NCBI GenBank assembly: GCA_021811865.1
Contig: JAKAQB010000003.1
Coordinates: 49,349-113,348 of the forward strand
DNA from: Actinomycetes bacterium
Lineage (GTDB): Bacteria; Actinomycetota; Acidimicrobiia; Acidimicrobiales; Palsa-688
Direction: 5' to 3'
DNA: 64,000 nt
The notes below the pieces were generated by a model. It made no database searches, had not been told where the DNA came from, and saw only the letters and a list, made by a program, of their open reading frames with translations. The translations under genes were made by a program, and so were the position numbers. Below are positions 1 to 11,929 of the stretch, piece by piece. How positions within the stretch are numbered: the stretch's first letter is position 1; each line of letters opens with the position of its first letter.

Positions 1-1488
<1,488 letters not shown>

Positions 1489-1557
1489 CCGGGTGTCGCC
1501 GCAGGACGAGAGGAGAGGACGCGTGATCATCCAGGAACACGAGACAGGGAGGGCGCG

Positions 1558-2973
<1,416 letters not shown>

Positions 2974-2984
2974 CAGTGGTGGGT

Positions 2985-5900
2985 ATGGCCGAGGAGCTCG
3001 GGCGCCTTGACGACCGGCTCACTGCCGCGTCGGGGAGGTTTTACCTCCCGGCGCTCGACGCGCTGGTGCGGTTGCCGCTCGAGCAGGCCCGGCGCGACCG
3101 GCGCGCTGGCCGCTCCGTCGGCCTCTTCGTCACTGGGTACCCCGGCTCGCCCCTCGCCGGGTTCGACCTCGCGCTGGAGCGTCGCAAGGGTCTCCTCGCC
3201 GAGCACGGGGTCGTCCACGTCCCCGGCGCGAACGAGGAGCTCGCGGCCACCGCGCTCATCGGCACCCAGATGCTCGAGAACCACCCGCACGAGCGCTTTG
3301 AGGGGGTGGTCGCCTTCTGGTATGGCAAGGGGCCCGGGGTCGACCGCAGCGGCGACGCGCTGAAGCACGGGAACTTCGCGGGGACGAGCACGTCGGGCGC
3401 GGTGGTCCTGCTATCCGGCGAGGACCACGAGGCGAAGAGCTCCACGATGCCCTTCCAGGAGGAGTATGCCTTCCAGGCCGCCGGCATCCCCGTCTTGTAC
3501 CCGGGAAGCGTCCAGGAGGTCCTCTCGTTCGGCCTGCACGCGGTCGCGCTCTCGCGCTTTTCGGGTTGTTGGGTCGCGCTGAAGCTCGTCTCGGCCATCT
3601 GCGACAGCGGCCAGGTGGTCGACCTCTCGCTCGAACCGCACCCCTCCCTCCCGGCCTTCGAGGTCGGCGGGCGCCAGTTCGAGAAGCGTAGCGACTTCAG
3701 TTTCTTCCCTGGCCGCAACATCGAGATCGAGCGCCACCTCTACGAGGAGCGGCACGCCGCTGTCCTCGCCTACGCGCGCGAGAACGGGATCGACCGCGTC
3801 GACGTGCGCTCGGAGCGCGACCGGGTCTGCGTGGTCGCCGCCGGCAAGAGCTACGCCGACGTCCGCCAGGCGCTCGATGGTTGCGGGCTCGACGACGACG
3901 CTCTGCGTCGGGCGGGCATCCGCCTCGCCCACCCCGGGCTCGTCTACCCCCTCGACCTCGAGACGGTGCGCGACCTCGCCGACGGCGTCGAGCGCATCGT
4001 CGTGGTGGAGGAGAAACGGGGGTTTCTCGAGGACCAGCTCCGCGCGGCGTTGAGCGTCCTTGGCCGCCCGGTCGAGGTTCTCGGCAAGCGCGACGCCGCG
4101 GGTCGGCCGCTGTTCCCCGTCCACGGAGGCATGGACGCCGACGTAGTGGCTGAGCGCCTCTGCCCGCTCGTCGTCGACCTGCTCGGTGAGCCGGAGCGCA
4201 GCTTCGTAGAGCGCCGCCTCGCGGCACTCGACGGCGCCCGCCGGCACGAGGGCACGCCGCTCGCCCTCCGCACGCCCAACTACTGCTCGGGTTGCCCGCA
4301 CAGCACCTCGACGCGCCTCGCCCCGGGGCAGGTCGCATGGGGGAGCCCGGGTTGCCACAGCTTCGCCTCGGTGATCGAGCAGCCGGAGCGCCACATCGAA
4401 GCGATGACGCAGTTCGGCGGCGAGGGGGTTCCCTGGATCGGTCTCTCGCCGTTCACCGAGCGCCGGCACATCGTCCAGAACGTGGGCGACGGCTCGCTCT
4501 TCCACTCGAGCTACCTCAACATCCGGTTCTGCGTCGCGGCGGGCGTCGACATCACTTTCAAGGTCCTCTTCAACGGCTTTGTCGCCAACACCGGCGCGCA
4601 GGAGGCCGTCGGCCACAAGAGCGTCGCCGACCTGGCGCGCCTGCTCGTCCTCGAGGGCGTGACGCGCGTCGCTCTCGTGACGAAGAACCCTCGTGCCTAC
4701 CGCCGGGCGCGTCTTCCCAAGGCGGTGACGCTGCATCCCGTGGCCGACGTCGAGCGGGTGGGCGCTGAGTTGGCGAGGGTGCGCGGCGTGACGGTCCTCG
4801 TCTACGACGAGACGTGCGCGAACGAGCGGCGACGCCGCCAGAAGCGCGGTCTGCTCCCCCCGCCGGAGAGGTTCGTGATCGTGAACGAGCGCGTCTGCGA
4901 AGGGTGCGGGGACTGCGGGCGCGTCGCCAACTGCATGTCGCTCGAGGAGGTGCAGACCGGCCTCGGCCCGAAGACCCGGATCCACGCGTCGACGTGCAAC
5001 CAGGACTTCTCGTGCCTTGCCGGCAACTGCCCCGCGTTCGCGACCGTGAGGACGGCGAAGGGTACCGGCTACTCCCTGCCCGACGCGCGCGAGATCGATG
5101 ACCTCGACCTGCCCGAGCCGGCCGGCAAGGTGCAGCCCGAGAGCCCCTACCACGTCGTGCTCCCCGGCGTCGGCGGCACCGGCGTCATCACGGCCAATGC
5201 CGTTCTCGCCACGGCATGCGCACGTGACGGCTGGCAGGTGTCGAGCTACGACCAGACCGGCGCCGCTCAGAAGTGGGGCCCCGTGCTCTCGACCCTCGTG
5301 CTCACGCCAGCGGGCAAGCCGCTCATCGAGAGGATGGTCGGTGCCGGCCGCGCCGACCTGTACCTCGCGGCCGACTCGGTGAGCGGCGTGGCGCCAGCCA
5401 ACCTCGGGCGTTGTGACCCCCGTCGCACCGCCGCTGTGGTGAACACGACGATCTTCCCGACGGGTGAGATGGTCCGCGACGTGAACGTGCGCCCGTCCCA
5501 AGACGCCCTCTGCGCGGCGATCGCCCGGCGTGTCGACGAGAGCCGGCTCGTGCGCGTCGCCGCCCGCCACCTCGCCGAGGCGTTTTTCGGGAACTTCCAG
5601 ATGGCCAACGTCGTCGCGATCGGCGCCGCCTACCAGGCCGGGTTCCTCCCGGTGCGGGCCGAGAGCGTCGAGGCTGCCGTGCGCCTCAACGGCGTCGCCG
5701 TCGAGGAGAACCTCCGGGCCTTCCGGCTCGGGCGTTACTGGGTCCACGACCCGGCGGCCGTCACGGCCGCGCTGGAAGAGCGCCGGCCGCCGGACCCCTT
5801 CCGCTCGGACGCGCCCGACGCGCAGAGCATCGCGCCGCCCGGCCGGCGCGCCCGGCGCGAGAGCGCCGCCCTTGGTGAGCGCGCCCGCCCCCTCGACGAC

Positions 5901-6689
5901 GCGACTCGCGCGGTCCTCGAGCCGCGCGCCGTCGACCTCCTCGGCTACCAGGGACCGCGCTGGGCGCGGGCGTACGTCGACTTCGTGGTCGAGGTCGCCG
6001 GGCGCGAACGCGCCCTCGGCCTCCAAGCCAGCGAAGTGGCGGCGGCAGCCGCGGTCTCGCTGCACAAGCTCATGTCCTACAAGGACGAGTACGAGGTCGC
6101 CCGCCTCTACCGCAACCCAGCCTGGCGGCGCCAGATCACGACGACATTCACCGCGCCAGTGTCGGTCGCCGTCCACCTGCACCCGCCCGTGCTGCGCCGG
6201 CTCGGACTGCGCCGCAAGATCGCCTTCGGTCCCTCATTCATGCCCGTCCTGGCGTGTCTCGCACGGCTACGCTTCCTCAGGGGCACGCCGCTCGACCCGT
6301 TCGGGAGGACCCTGCACAGGCGCGAGGAGCGCGCCCTCATCTCCTGGTACCGCGAGCTCGTCCGCGACGCCTTGCGGGCGTTGGCCGAGGCTGACACGCC
6401 GGGGGCGGGCGGCGACGGCGCGCCCGCAGCGGCGCAGCGCGCCGCTGTCCTCGAGATCGCCCGGCTTCCCCAGCAGATCCGCGGCTACGACGAGCTCAAG
6501 CACGCCCGCGCCGAGGCGGCGAGGCGCCGGGGCGCCGAGTTGCTCGACGGGCTCGCCGTGAGGCGCGAGCCGGTCGTGAGGCGCGAGCCGGTCGTGAGGC
6601 GCGAGCCCGCCGTGAGGCGCGAGCCGGTCGTGAGGCGCGGGGCCGGGCGCCGCCCCGACGCGCCGTCTCATCGACGCGAGGAGGGCTGA
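2985..6689 (+). CDS. Fused indolepyruvate/2-oxoacid:ferredoxin oxidoreductase family protein
   Basis: This 1234-residue protein belongs to the single-chain IorA-IorB-type 2-oxoacid:ferredoxin oxidoreductases, which convert a 2-oxoacid plus CoA to acyl-CoA, CO2 and reduced ferredoxin. Order seen: N-terminal pyrimidine-binding domain (GYPGSPLAGFD), PNYCSGCPHSTSTR, thiamine-diphosphate motif GDGSLFHSS near residue 501, cysteine motifs CEGCGDC near 638 and CNQDFSC near 671, then the gamma domain (VLPGVGGTGVIT) and the family's C-terminal extension. ATG 2985 is chosen; GTG 2976 is an alternative. The TPP-site segment reads FNGFVANTGAQ where family members, from memory, usually read YNDAVAMTGGQ. 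The C-terminus carries five VVRREP-type hexapeptide repeats. The gene sits 12 bp after boxB, so an aromatic 2-oxoacid such as an arylglyoxylate is a plausible substrate; that is inference. Confidence 0.85.
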   Translation: MAEELGRLDDRLTAASGRFYLPALDALVRLPLEQARRDRRAGRSVGLFVTGYPGSPLAGFDLALERRKGLLAEHGVVHVPGANEELAATALIGTQMLENHPHERFEGVVAFWYGKGPGVDRSGDALKHGNFAGTSTSGAVVLLSGEDHEAKSSTMPFQEEYAFQAAGIPVLYPGSVQEVLSFGLHAVALSRFSGCWVALKLVSAICDSGQVVDLSLEPHPSLPAFEVGGRQFEKRSDFSFFPGRNIEIERHLYEERHAAVLAYARENGIDRVDVRSERDRVCVVAAGKSYADVRQALDGCGLDDDALRRAGIRLAHPGLVYPLDLETVRDLADGVERIVVVEEKRGFLEDQLRAALSVLGRPVEVLGKRDAAGRPLFPVHGGMDADVVAERLCPLVVDLLGEPERSFVERRLAALDGARRHEGTPLALRTPNYCSGCPHSTSTRLAPGQVAWGSPGCHSFASVIEQPERHIEAMTQFGGEGVPWIGLSPFTERRHIVQNVGDGSLFHSSYLNIRFCVAAGVDITFKVLFNGFVANTGAQEAVGHKSVADLARLLVLEGVTRVALVTKNPRAYRRARLPKAVTLHPVADVERVGAELARVRGVTVLVYDETCANERRRRQKRGLLPPPERFVIVNERVCEGCGDCGRVANCMSLEEVQTGLGPKTRIHASTCNQDFSCLAGNCPAFATVRTAKGTGYSLPDAREIDDLDLPEPAGKVQPESPYHVVLPGVGGTGVITANAVLATACARDGWQVSSYDQTGAAQKWGPVLSTLVLTPAGKPLIERMVGAGRADLYLAADSVSGVAPANLGRCDPRRTAAVVNTTIFPTGEMVRDVNVRPSQDALCAAIARRVDESRLVRVAARHLAEAFFGNFQMANVVAIGAAYQAGFLPVRAESVEAAVRLNGVAVEENLRAFRLGRYWVHDPAAVTAALEERRPPDPFRSDAPDAQSIAPPGRRARRESAALGERARPLDDATRAVLEPRAVDLLGYQGPRWARAYVDFVVEVAGRERALGLQASEVAAAAAVSLHKLMSYKDEYEVARLYRNPAWRRQITTTFTAPVSVAVHLHPPVLRRLGLRRKIAFGPSFMPVLACLARLRFLRGTPLDPFGRTLHRREERALISWYRELVRDALRALAEADTPGAGGDGAPAAAQRAAVLEIARLPQQIRGYDELKHARAEAARRRGAELLDGLAVRREPVVRREPVVRREPAVRREPVVRRGAGRRPDAPSHRREEG
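6555..6644 (+). repeat. 18-bp tandem repeat, five units, inside the 3' end of the oxidoreductase gene
   Basis: Five in-frame units close to GTCGTGAGGCGCGAGCCG encode AVRREP/VVRREP hexapeptides, the last degenerate (VVRRGA). The repeat adds a very basic, probably unstructured tail just before the stop codon. Confidence 0.85.
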
Positions 6690-6708
6690 GCATGGCGGCG
6701 GTGCGCTC

Positions 6709-7593
6709 GTGACGACGGACCCATCACTCGGTGCCGGGGCCGCGGTGGAGCTCGGGCGCGCCGGACCCGTGGGAGTGGTCGGCGGAGGGACGATGGGCGT
6801 GGGGATCGCGCACGTGCTGCTCGCCGCGGGTGTCCTAGTGCGCCTGGTGGAGGTCGATGTGGCGCGCGCGGAGGCGGCACGCAGCGCCGTCGCCGCCAGC
6901 CTGCGCCGCGCGGGGGAGCGCGGCCACCTCGTCGATCCCGAGGGGGCGCTCGCAGGCCTCGAGGTCGGCGAGCAGCCGGAGCTCGTAGCGAGCTGCGACC
7001 CGGTGATCGAGGCCGCCCCCGAGGACCTCGCCTTGAAACGGGATCTCTTGCGGCGCTTGGAGGAGGTCGTCGCGCCGACGGCGCTTCTCGCTACGAACAC
7101 GAGCTCGCTCTCGATCCGCCTCCTTGCCGAGCCCCTCGCTCACCGGGAGCGCTTCCTCGGCATGCACTTCTTCAGCCCGGTGCCGGCGTCCCAGCTGGTG
7201 GAGATCGTCCGCGCACCGTCCAGCGCGGACGCCGCCGTGGCACAGGCGCGCTCGTGGGCGGAGCTGCTTGGCAAGGAGAGCATCGTCGTCAACGACAGTC
7301 CGGGCTTCGCGACGAGCCGCCTCGGGGTGATCGCCGGGCTCGAGGCGATCCGGATGCTCGAGGAGAAGGTGGCGACGGCGGTCGACATCGACCGGGCGAT
7401 GGTCCTCGGCTACCGCCACCCCGTCGGCCCGTTGCGGCTCACCGACCTCGTCGGGCTCGACGTCCGCCTGCACATCGCCCGCTACCTGAGCGAGGCGCTC
7501 GGCGAGCGCTTCCGCCCGCCGGAGCTCCTCGTCGCCATGGTGGCCGCGGGGGAGCTGGGCAAGAAGACCGGGAAGGGCTTCTACGACTGGTGA
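6709..7593 (+). CDS. 3-hydroxyacyl-CoA dehydrogenase (PaaH/Hbd type)
   Basis: The 294-residue protein has the NAD-binding motif GVVGGGTMGVGIAH at its N-terminus, the catalytic-loop segment MHFFSPVP and the GKESIVVNDSPGFATSRL motif of short 3-hydroxyacyl-CoA dehydrogenases, in the single-function length class. It oxidises an L-3-hydroxyacyl-CoA to the 3-oxoacyl-CoA with NAD+. Next to boxCB the expected substrate is 3-hydroxyadipyl-CoA, the late step of benzoyl-CoA epoxide degradation before thiolysis. GTG 6709 is the start; it lies 19 bp after the oxidoreductase stop with GCGAGGAGGGC upstream. No thiolase follows in the window. Enzyme class is firm, substrate is inferred from context. Confidence 0.88.
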   Translation: MTTDPSLGAGAAVELGRAGPVGVVGGGTMGVGIAHVLLAAGVLVRLVEVDVARAEAARSAVAASLRRAGERGHLVDPEGALAGLEVGEQPELVASCDPVIEAAPEDLALKRDLLRRLEEVVAPTALLATNTSSLSIRLLAEPLAHRERFLGMHFFSPVPASQLVEIVRAPSSADAAVAQARSWAELLGKESIVVNDSPGFATSRLGVIAGLEAIRMLEEKVATAVDIDRAMVLGYRHPVGPLRLTDLVGLDVRLHIARYLSEALGERFRPPELLVAMVAAGELGKKTGKGFYDW

Positions 7594-7707
7594 GCGCGCC
7601 GGACGCCCCGCGCGGCGCGCCGACCCTCCTGGCCCACGGGCCTGGACGCGGCCAGGGTACTGACGGGGGACCTGCCGGCGTCGCCGGCGTGAGGAGGAGG
7701 TGCCGAC

Positions 7708-9225
7708 GTGCACACGATGGCTGAACCGCTCGAGAGGGGATGGCGCACCGCACCGGATTCGGTGTCGGTCGTCTGCGGCGAGGACCGCATCACCTACGCC
7801 GAGACCTGGTCCCGTTGCCGCAGGCTCGCCGGGCGCCTGCGGGCGCTCGGCCTCGCGAAGGGCGACCGCGTCGTCGTCGTCGGCGCCAACTGCCACCGCT
7901 ACGTCGAGGTCTACCAGGCGGTCCCGGGTGCGGGCTTCGTGATCGTGCCGCTCAACACGCGCTCGAGCGAGGACGAGCTGCGCTTCGCGAGCGAGGACTC
8001 CGGGGCGCGCGTGCTGATCACCGACATGCCGCCGCGGCCGTTCGAGGAGGTGTTCGAGCACGTGGTGCGGATGCCGGAGGCCTACGAGGAAGCCCTCGCC
8101 CGGGCGGACGAGGTCGAGCTCGGCGCCGCCGCCGGAGTGGACGAGACTGACCTAGCCGGGATCTTCTACACGAGCGGCACCACGGGCAAGGCGAAGGGCG
8201 TGATGCTCACTCACCGGAACCTCGTCGCCAACGCGTGGACCGCCCTTGCCTGGGCGCGCCTCGGCAGCGAGGACCGCTGGCTGCTCATGGCGCCGATGTT
8301 CCATGCCGCTGGCACGTGCGCGGTCCTGGCGAGCAGCTGGGTCGCGGCGACCCAGGTTGTGTTGCCGACCTTCGATCCCGAGCGTGCCCTCGACCTCATC
8401 GAGGCCGAGCAGGTGACGAGCACCCTCGCCGTGCCGACGATGCTCATCGGGATGATCGAGGCGCAACTCGGCCAGCCGCGCGACGTATCCCGCCTCAGGC
8501 TGCTGAGCCACGGGGCCGCGCCCATCGGCACCGAGGTGGTCCGGCGCGCGCACAAGGTCTTTCCCGACGCCGAGCTCGTGCACCTGTACGGCACGACCGA
8601 GACGGCGCCGATCGCGTCGGCGCTCCTGCACGAGGAGGACCTGGTCTTCGGCGCACGCGCCCGATCGTGCGGGCAGCCCGCCGTTGGCGTGCAGTTGAAG
8701 GTGATCGGGGAGGACGGCGCGACTCTCCGGCCGGGCGAGGTGGGCGAGGTCGCCATCCGCGGCGCCAACGTGATGGCCGGCTACTGGCAGCGATCCGAGG
8801 AGACGGCCTCCGCGCTGCGCGACGGCTGGTACCGCACGGGCGACCTCGGCTATCTCGACGACCACGCCTACCTCTTTCTCGTCGATCGCCTGAAGGACAT
8901 GATCGTGACCGGTGGCGAGAACGTCTACAGCGTCGAGGTGGAGGAGGTCCTCTACCTCCACGACATGGTGCTCGAGGCCTGCGTGTTCGGCGTCCCCCAC
9001 CCGCGCTGGGGCGAGGCGGTGCACGCGGTGGTGGTCGCCCGCGGGCCGGTGACCGCGGAGGAGCTGACGGAGCACTGCCGCGCGCATCTCGCGAGCTTCA
9101 AGATCCCCAAGCAGGTCATCGTGCAGGACGAGTCGCTGCCGCGTTCCGCGTCGGGGAAGATCCTGAAACGCGAGCTGCGTGAGCCGTACTGGCAGGGCCG
9201 GGTCACCCGCATCGGGGGGGACTGA
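7708..9225 (+). CDS. AMP-forming acyl-CoA ligase (class I adenylate-forming enzyme)
   Basis: The 505-residue protein shows the P-loop YTSGTTGKAKGVMLTHRN, the A5 motif HLYGTTET, GWYRTGDLGYLD, and the C-terminal lysine motif RSASGKILKRELRE. It activates a carboxylic acid with ATP and ligates CoA. The overall pattern is that of medium/long-chain fatty-acyl or aryl-CoA ligases; sequence alone does not prove a benzoate ligase, but position directly behind boxCB and before a Liv-type transporter makes an aromatic acid the likely substrate. GTG 7708 is supported by GAGGAGGAGG ending 7 nt upstream; ATG 7717 is a weaker alternative. It converges with the livGFHM operon. Confidence 0.85.
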   Translation: MHTMAEPLERGWRTAPDSVSVVCGEDRITYAETWSRCRRLAGRLRALGLAKGDRVVVVGANCHRYVEVYQAVPGAGFVIVPLNTRSSEDELRFASEDSGARVLITDMPPRPFEEVFEHVVRMPEAYEEALARADEVELGAAAGVDETDLAGIFYTSGTTGKAKGVMLTHRNLVANAWTALAWARLGSEDRWLLMAPMFHAAGTCAVLASSWVAATQVVLPTFDPERALDLIEAEQVTSTLAVPTMLIGMIEAQLGQPRDVSRLRLLSHGAAPIGTEVVRRAHKVFPDAELVHLYGTTETAPIASALLHEEDLVFGARARSCGQPAVGVQLKVIGEDGATLRPGEVGEVAIRGANVMAGYWQRSEETASALRDGWYRTGDLGYLDDHAYLFLVDRLKDMIVTGGENVYSVEVEEVLYLHDMVLEACVFGVPHPRWGEAVHAVVVARGPVTAEELTEHCRAHLASFKIPKQVIVQDESLPRSASGKILKRELREPYWQGRVTRIGGD

Positions 9226-9269
9226 GCGGAGAGTGCGCTCAGCGGGAACTGTCGAGATCCTCCCCACCG

Positions 9270-10376
9270 TCACTGTCGCCGGCCCGCGCACGTGCCGTCG
9301 ACGGTCTCCGCGGCCGGCGGCCCGAGAACGCTCTCGGAGCCGGTCGCCGCCACGGCCTGGCGACGGGCACGGCGCGCGGGCACGGCCGACTCGAGGCGCT
9401 TTGTGACGCGTGAGGCGAAGCCGACGATGCCGTCCGGCATCAGCCTGAGGAGCAGGAGCAGGATCACGGCGTAGACGCCTTCGGTGAGAACGGTCGGGAG
9501 CTGGGCCGGGAGCGACGGCGCAGAGCCGAGCGAGGTGAGCATCTGGGCAACGACCGTGATCACCGCGGCACCGACAAAGGCGCCCGAGACCGTCCCGAGA
9601 CCGCCGACGACGACCATGATCAAGAACTGGATCGAGAGCATGACCGGGAAGGCATCGGGGGAGAGGTAGCCGATGAAGAAGGCGTAGATCCCACCAGCGA
9701 GGCCGGCGTAGGCCGCTGACAGCGCGAAGTCTCGGAGCTTGTAGCTGACGACGTTCACCCCGGCGGCGGAGGCGGCGGAGGGGGACGTCGCCATCGCACG
9801 CAGCCCTCGCCCCGGACGTGACCTCGTGATGTTCCGGCTGAGAAGCAGCACCACGGCGGTGACAATCCAGACGAAGTAGGCGTAGGAGCGGTAGCTCGAG
9901 AGCGCAATCGGGCCGAGCGAGAGTGCCGGGATATTGGTGAGCCCGATGGGGCCGCCGGAGAAGCTTGGCGTCTGGCTGATCACCGAGAGAAAGATGAGCT
10001 GCAGGGCGAGCGTGCCGAAGGCGAGGGCGTGCCCCTCGAGCCGGAGCAGCAGCGCGCCGACGATGCCGGCGATGGCGGCGGTCATCGCCGCCGCCGCGAC
10101 GAGGGCTAGAAGCGGCGGCCACCCGTGCATCGCCAGGATCGCGGCGGCGTAGGCCCCGAAGCCGTAGAAGGCGGCCTGGCCGAGCGAGACCTGCCCCGCG
10201 AAGCCCATGAGCAGCGACAGCCCGGCGACGACCACGGTCGCGAGGCCGATCGTGACGTAGGTGATGAGGTCGGGCGGGTTCAGGACCTCGGGGAGGACGA
10301 GCGTCACAGCGGCGATCACGACGACGCCGAGCGTCGCCGGCAGGTTCGTGCCCCGCAGGCTGTGCAGGAACCTCAT
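9270..10376 (-). CDS. livM: LivM-type branched-chain/aromatic-acid ABC transporter permease
   Basis: The 368-residue membrane protein carries multiple hydrophobic segments and the LivM hallmark stretches GFAGQVSLGQAAFYGFGAY and MVVVGGLGTVSGAFVGA. It forms one half of the inner-membrane channel of a HAAT-family importer. The ATG at 10376 overlaps the livH stop by 4 bp (ATGA), so the two are translationally coupled. The C-terminus is extended by a basic Ala/Arg-rich tail of about 50 residues. In box clusters such transporters are commonly implicated in uptake of benzoate or its analogues; that substrate is inference. Confidence 0.9.
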   Translation of the reverse strand: MRFLHSLRGTNLPATLGVVVIAAVTLVLPEVLNPPDLITYVTIGLATVVVAGLSLLMGFAGQVSLGQAAFYGFGAYAAAILAMHGWPPLLALVAAAAMTAAIAGIVGALLLRLEGHALAFGTLALQLIFLSVISQTPSFSGGPIGLTNIPALSLGPIALSSYRSYAYFVWIVTAVVLLLSRNITRSRPGRGLRAMATSPSAASAAGVNVVSYKLRDFALSAAYAGLAGGIYAFFIGYLSPDAFPVMLSIQFLIMVVVGGLGTVSGAFVGAAVITVVAQMLTSLGSAPSLPAQLPTVLTEGVYAVILLLLLRLMPDGIVGFASRVTKRLESAVPARRARRQAVAATGSESVLGPPAAETVDGTCAGRRQ

Positions 10377-11230
10377 ACCAGCTTCTCCACCCGCTGGCGC
10401 CGATGGGCCTGCCACAAGAGGATCAGGATCATCAAGACGAGTGCGACTGCCGTCTCGTTTGCCTCGGACCAGTAGCCGGCGACGAGCTCCTCGGCGACCC
10501 CGAAGATGAGCCCGCCCGCGAGCGCGAGGCCCGGGCTTCTGAGCCAACCCACGATGGCGGCGGCGAAGCCGAGGATGGCGAGGTTCACGTCCCCGTCGTA
10601 GGTGATGGGGAAGAGCGGCATGATCAGCACGCCGCCGATGCCGCCGAGCGCGCCGCCGATGGCGAAGGAGAGCAGGCCCATCCTCTTCACGTTGATGCCT
10701 GAGAGACGAGCCGCGTACGGGTTCGAGGCGCACGCCGTCATGGCCTTGCCGACGTAGGTGCGGTCGAGGACAAGCCACAGGATGATGAGCGAGACGAGGC
10801 TGACGCCGATCAGGAGCAGGTATTGCGGCTGGACGAAGATACCGGCGACGCGGATGTCGTGACCGCTCAAGCCGTTGTAGGTGAGAGGCGTCGTCCCCCA
10901 GATCAGCATCGCGGCGGCCTCGCTGAAGAGCGCGAGCCCGATCGTAGTGACCAGCGAGGCGGTCGGCGACATCTTGCCGAGGATCGTCACCGCGCCGAAC
11001 ACGAGACCGATGGCCGCGCTCGCGAGCACCGCAAGCACCTCGGCCGCGCCCTGGGGCACGCCGGCGCCGAGGAGCGAGTAGGCGATGAAGCCCCCGAGCA
11101 CGGCGAAAGAGCCCTGGGCGAAGTTCACGACCTTGGTCACCCGGAAGATGATCACGAACCCCGTCGCGAGCAGGGCGAAGAGGAAGCCCCGGGAGACGCC
11201 GGTGATGAGGTACTGCACGAGAACGCTCAT
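10373..11230 (-). CDS. livH: LivH-type ABC transporter permease
   Basis: This 285-residue permease begins MSVLVQYLITGVSRGFLFALLA at 11230 and has the family segments VVNFAQGSFAVLGGF and GALGGIGGVL. Its start overlaps the livF stop by four bases and its stop overlaps the livM start by four bases, giving a tightly coupled livG-livF-livH-livM order. It is the partner membrane subunit of LivM. A longer frame extends upstream to 11281, but it reads into livF without family similarity, so the start at 11230 is preferred. Confidence 0.9.
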   Translation of the reverse strand: MSVLVQYLITGVSRGFLFALLATGFVIIFRVTKVVNFAQGSFAVLGGFIAYSLLGAGVPQGAAEVLAVLASAAIGLVFGAVTILGKMSPTASLVTTIGLALFSEAAAMLIWGTTPLTYNGLSGHDIRVAGIFVQPQYLLLIGVSLVSLIILWLVLDRTYVGKAMTACASNPYAARLSGINVKRMGLLSFAIGGALGGIGGVLIMPLFPITYDGDVNLAILGFAAAIVGWLRSPGLALAGGLIFGVAEELVAGYWSEANETAVALVLMILILLWQAHRRQRVEKLV

Positions 11231-11889
11231 GTCGTGACGTGCCCTCCCAGGTACGCGCTCTGCACAGCCGGCTCGTCCCACAGGCGCGCAGACGGCCCGT
11301 GGGCGGCGATACTTCCGGTTTCGAGCACGTACGCACGCGGGCAGAGCCCGAACGCGAGGCGGGCGTTCTGCTCAACGAGGAGCACGGACAGGCCGGTCCG
11401 TGCGTTGAGCTGCACGAGGTAGCGCCCGATCTCCTGCACGACGATGGGCGCGAGACCCTGAGACAGCTCGTCGATCGCCAGCAGGTCCGGCTTCGCCATG
11501 AGCGCGCGTCCGATCGCAACCATCTGCTGCTCGCCTCCTGAGAGGTAACCGGCCTTGCGCCGCGAGAGGTCGCGCAGCTTCGGGAACAGGTCGTAGACCT
11601 GCGAGGGATCGTGCGAGTCTGCCTTCCACGCGCCGAGCCGCAGGTTGTCGTCGACGCAGAGGTCCGGGAAGAGCTCGCGCCCCTCGGGGACGTGCGCTAG
11701 ACGACCCGCGCAGCGGATCGTCCCGGTGCTCGGCGCGAGGATGCCAGAGAGGGTGTTGAGCAGCGTCGTCTTTCCCGCGCCGTTGGCGCCGATGAGCGCG
11801 ACCATCTCCCCGCGGCCGACCTCGAGGCTGACGCCGTCGAGGGCGACGGCAGCGCCGTAGCGCACGACGAGGCCGTCGACGGCGAGCAT
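11227..11889 (-). CDS. livF: LivF-type ABC transporter ATP-binding protein, slightly shortened
   Basis: The ATPase has Walker A GANGAGKTTLL, signature YLSGGEQQMVAIGRAL and Walker B LLAIDE. The start is placed at ATG 11889 (MLAVDGLVVRYG), giving 220 residues and a 40-bp gap to livG; an in-frame ATG at 11952 would overlap livG and add a low-complexity leader. LivF proteins are usually about 234 residues. Here the stretch between GTIRCAG and HVPEGRELFPDL looks about 12 residues shorter than usual. It pairs with LivG to energise the LivH/LivM channel. Confidence 0.88.
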   Translation of the reverse strand: MLAVDGLVVRYGAAVALDGVSLEVGRGEMVALIGANGAGKTTLLNTLSGILAPSTGTIRCAGRLAHVPEGRELFPDLCVDDNLRLGAWKADSHDPSQVYDLFPKLRDLSRRKAGYLSGGEQQMVAIGRALMAKPDLLAIDELSQGLAPIVVQEIGRYLVQLNARTGLSVLLVEQNARLAFGLCPRAYVLETGSIAAHGPSARLWDEPAVQSAYLGGHVTT

Positions 11890-11929
11890 CGGCGTCGAGG
11901 CGTCCGTGCCCGCGCCGTCGAGGCGTGGG

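Noticed and set aside
3411..6182. Very long open frame on the minus strand opposite the ferredoxin oxidoreductase
   Set aside because: It is the antisense shadow of a well-supported gene; the translation has no family motifs and arises from high third-position GC.
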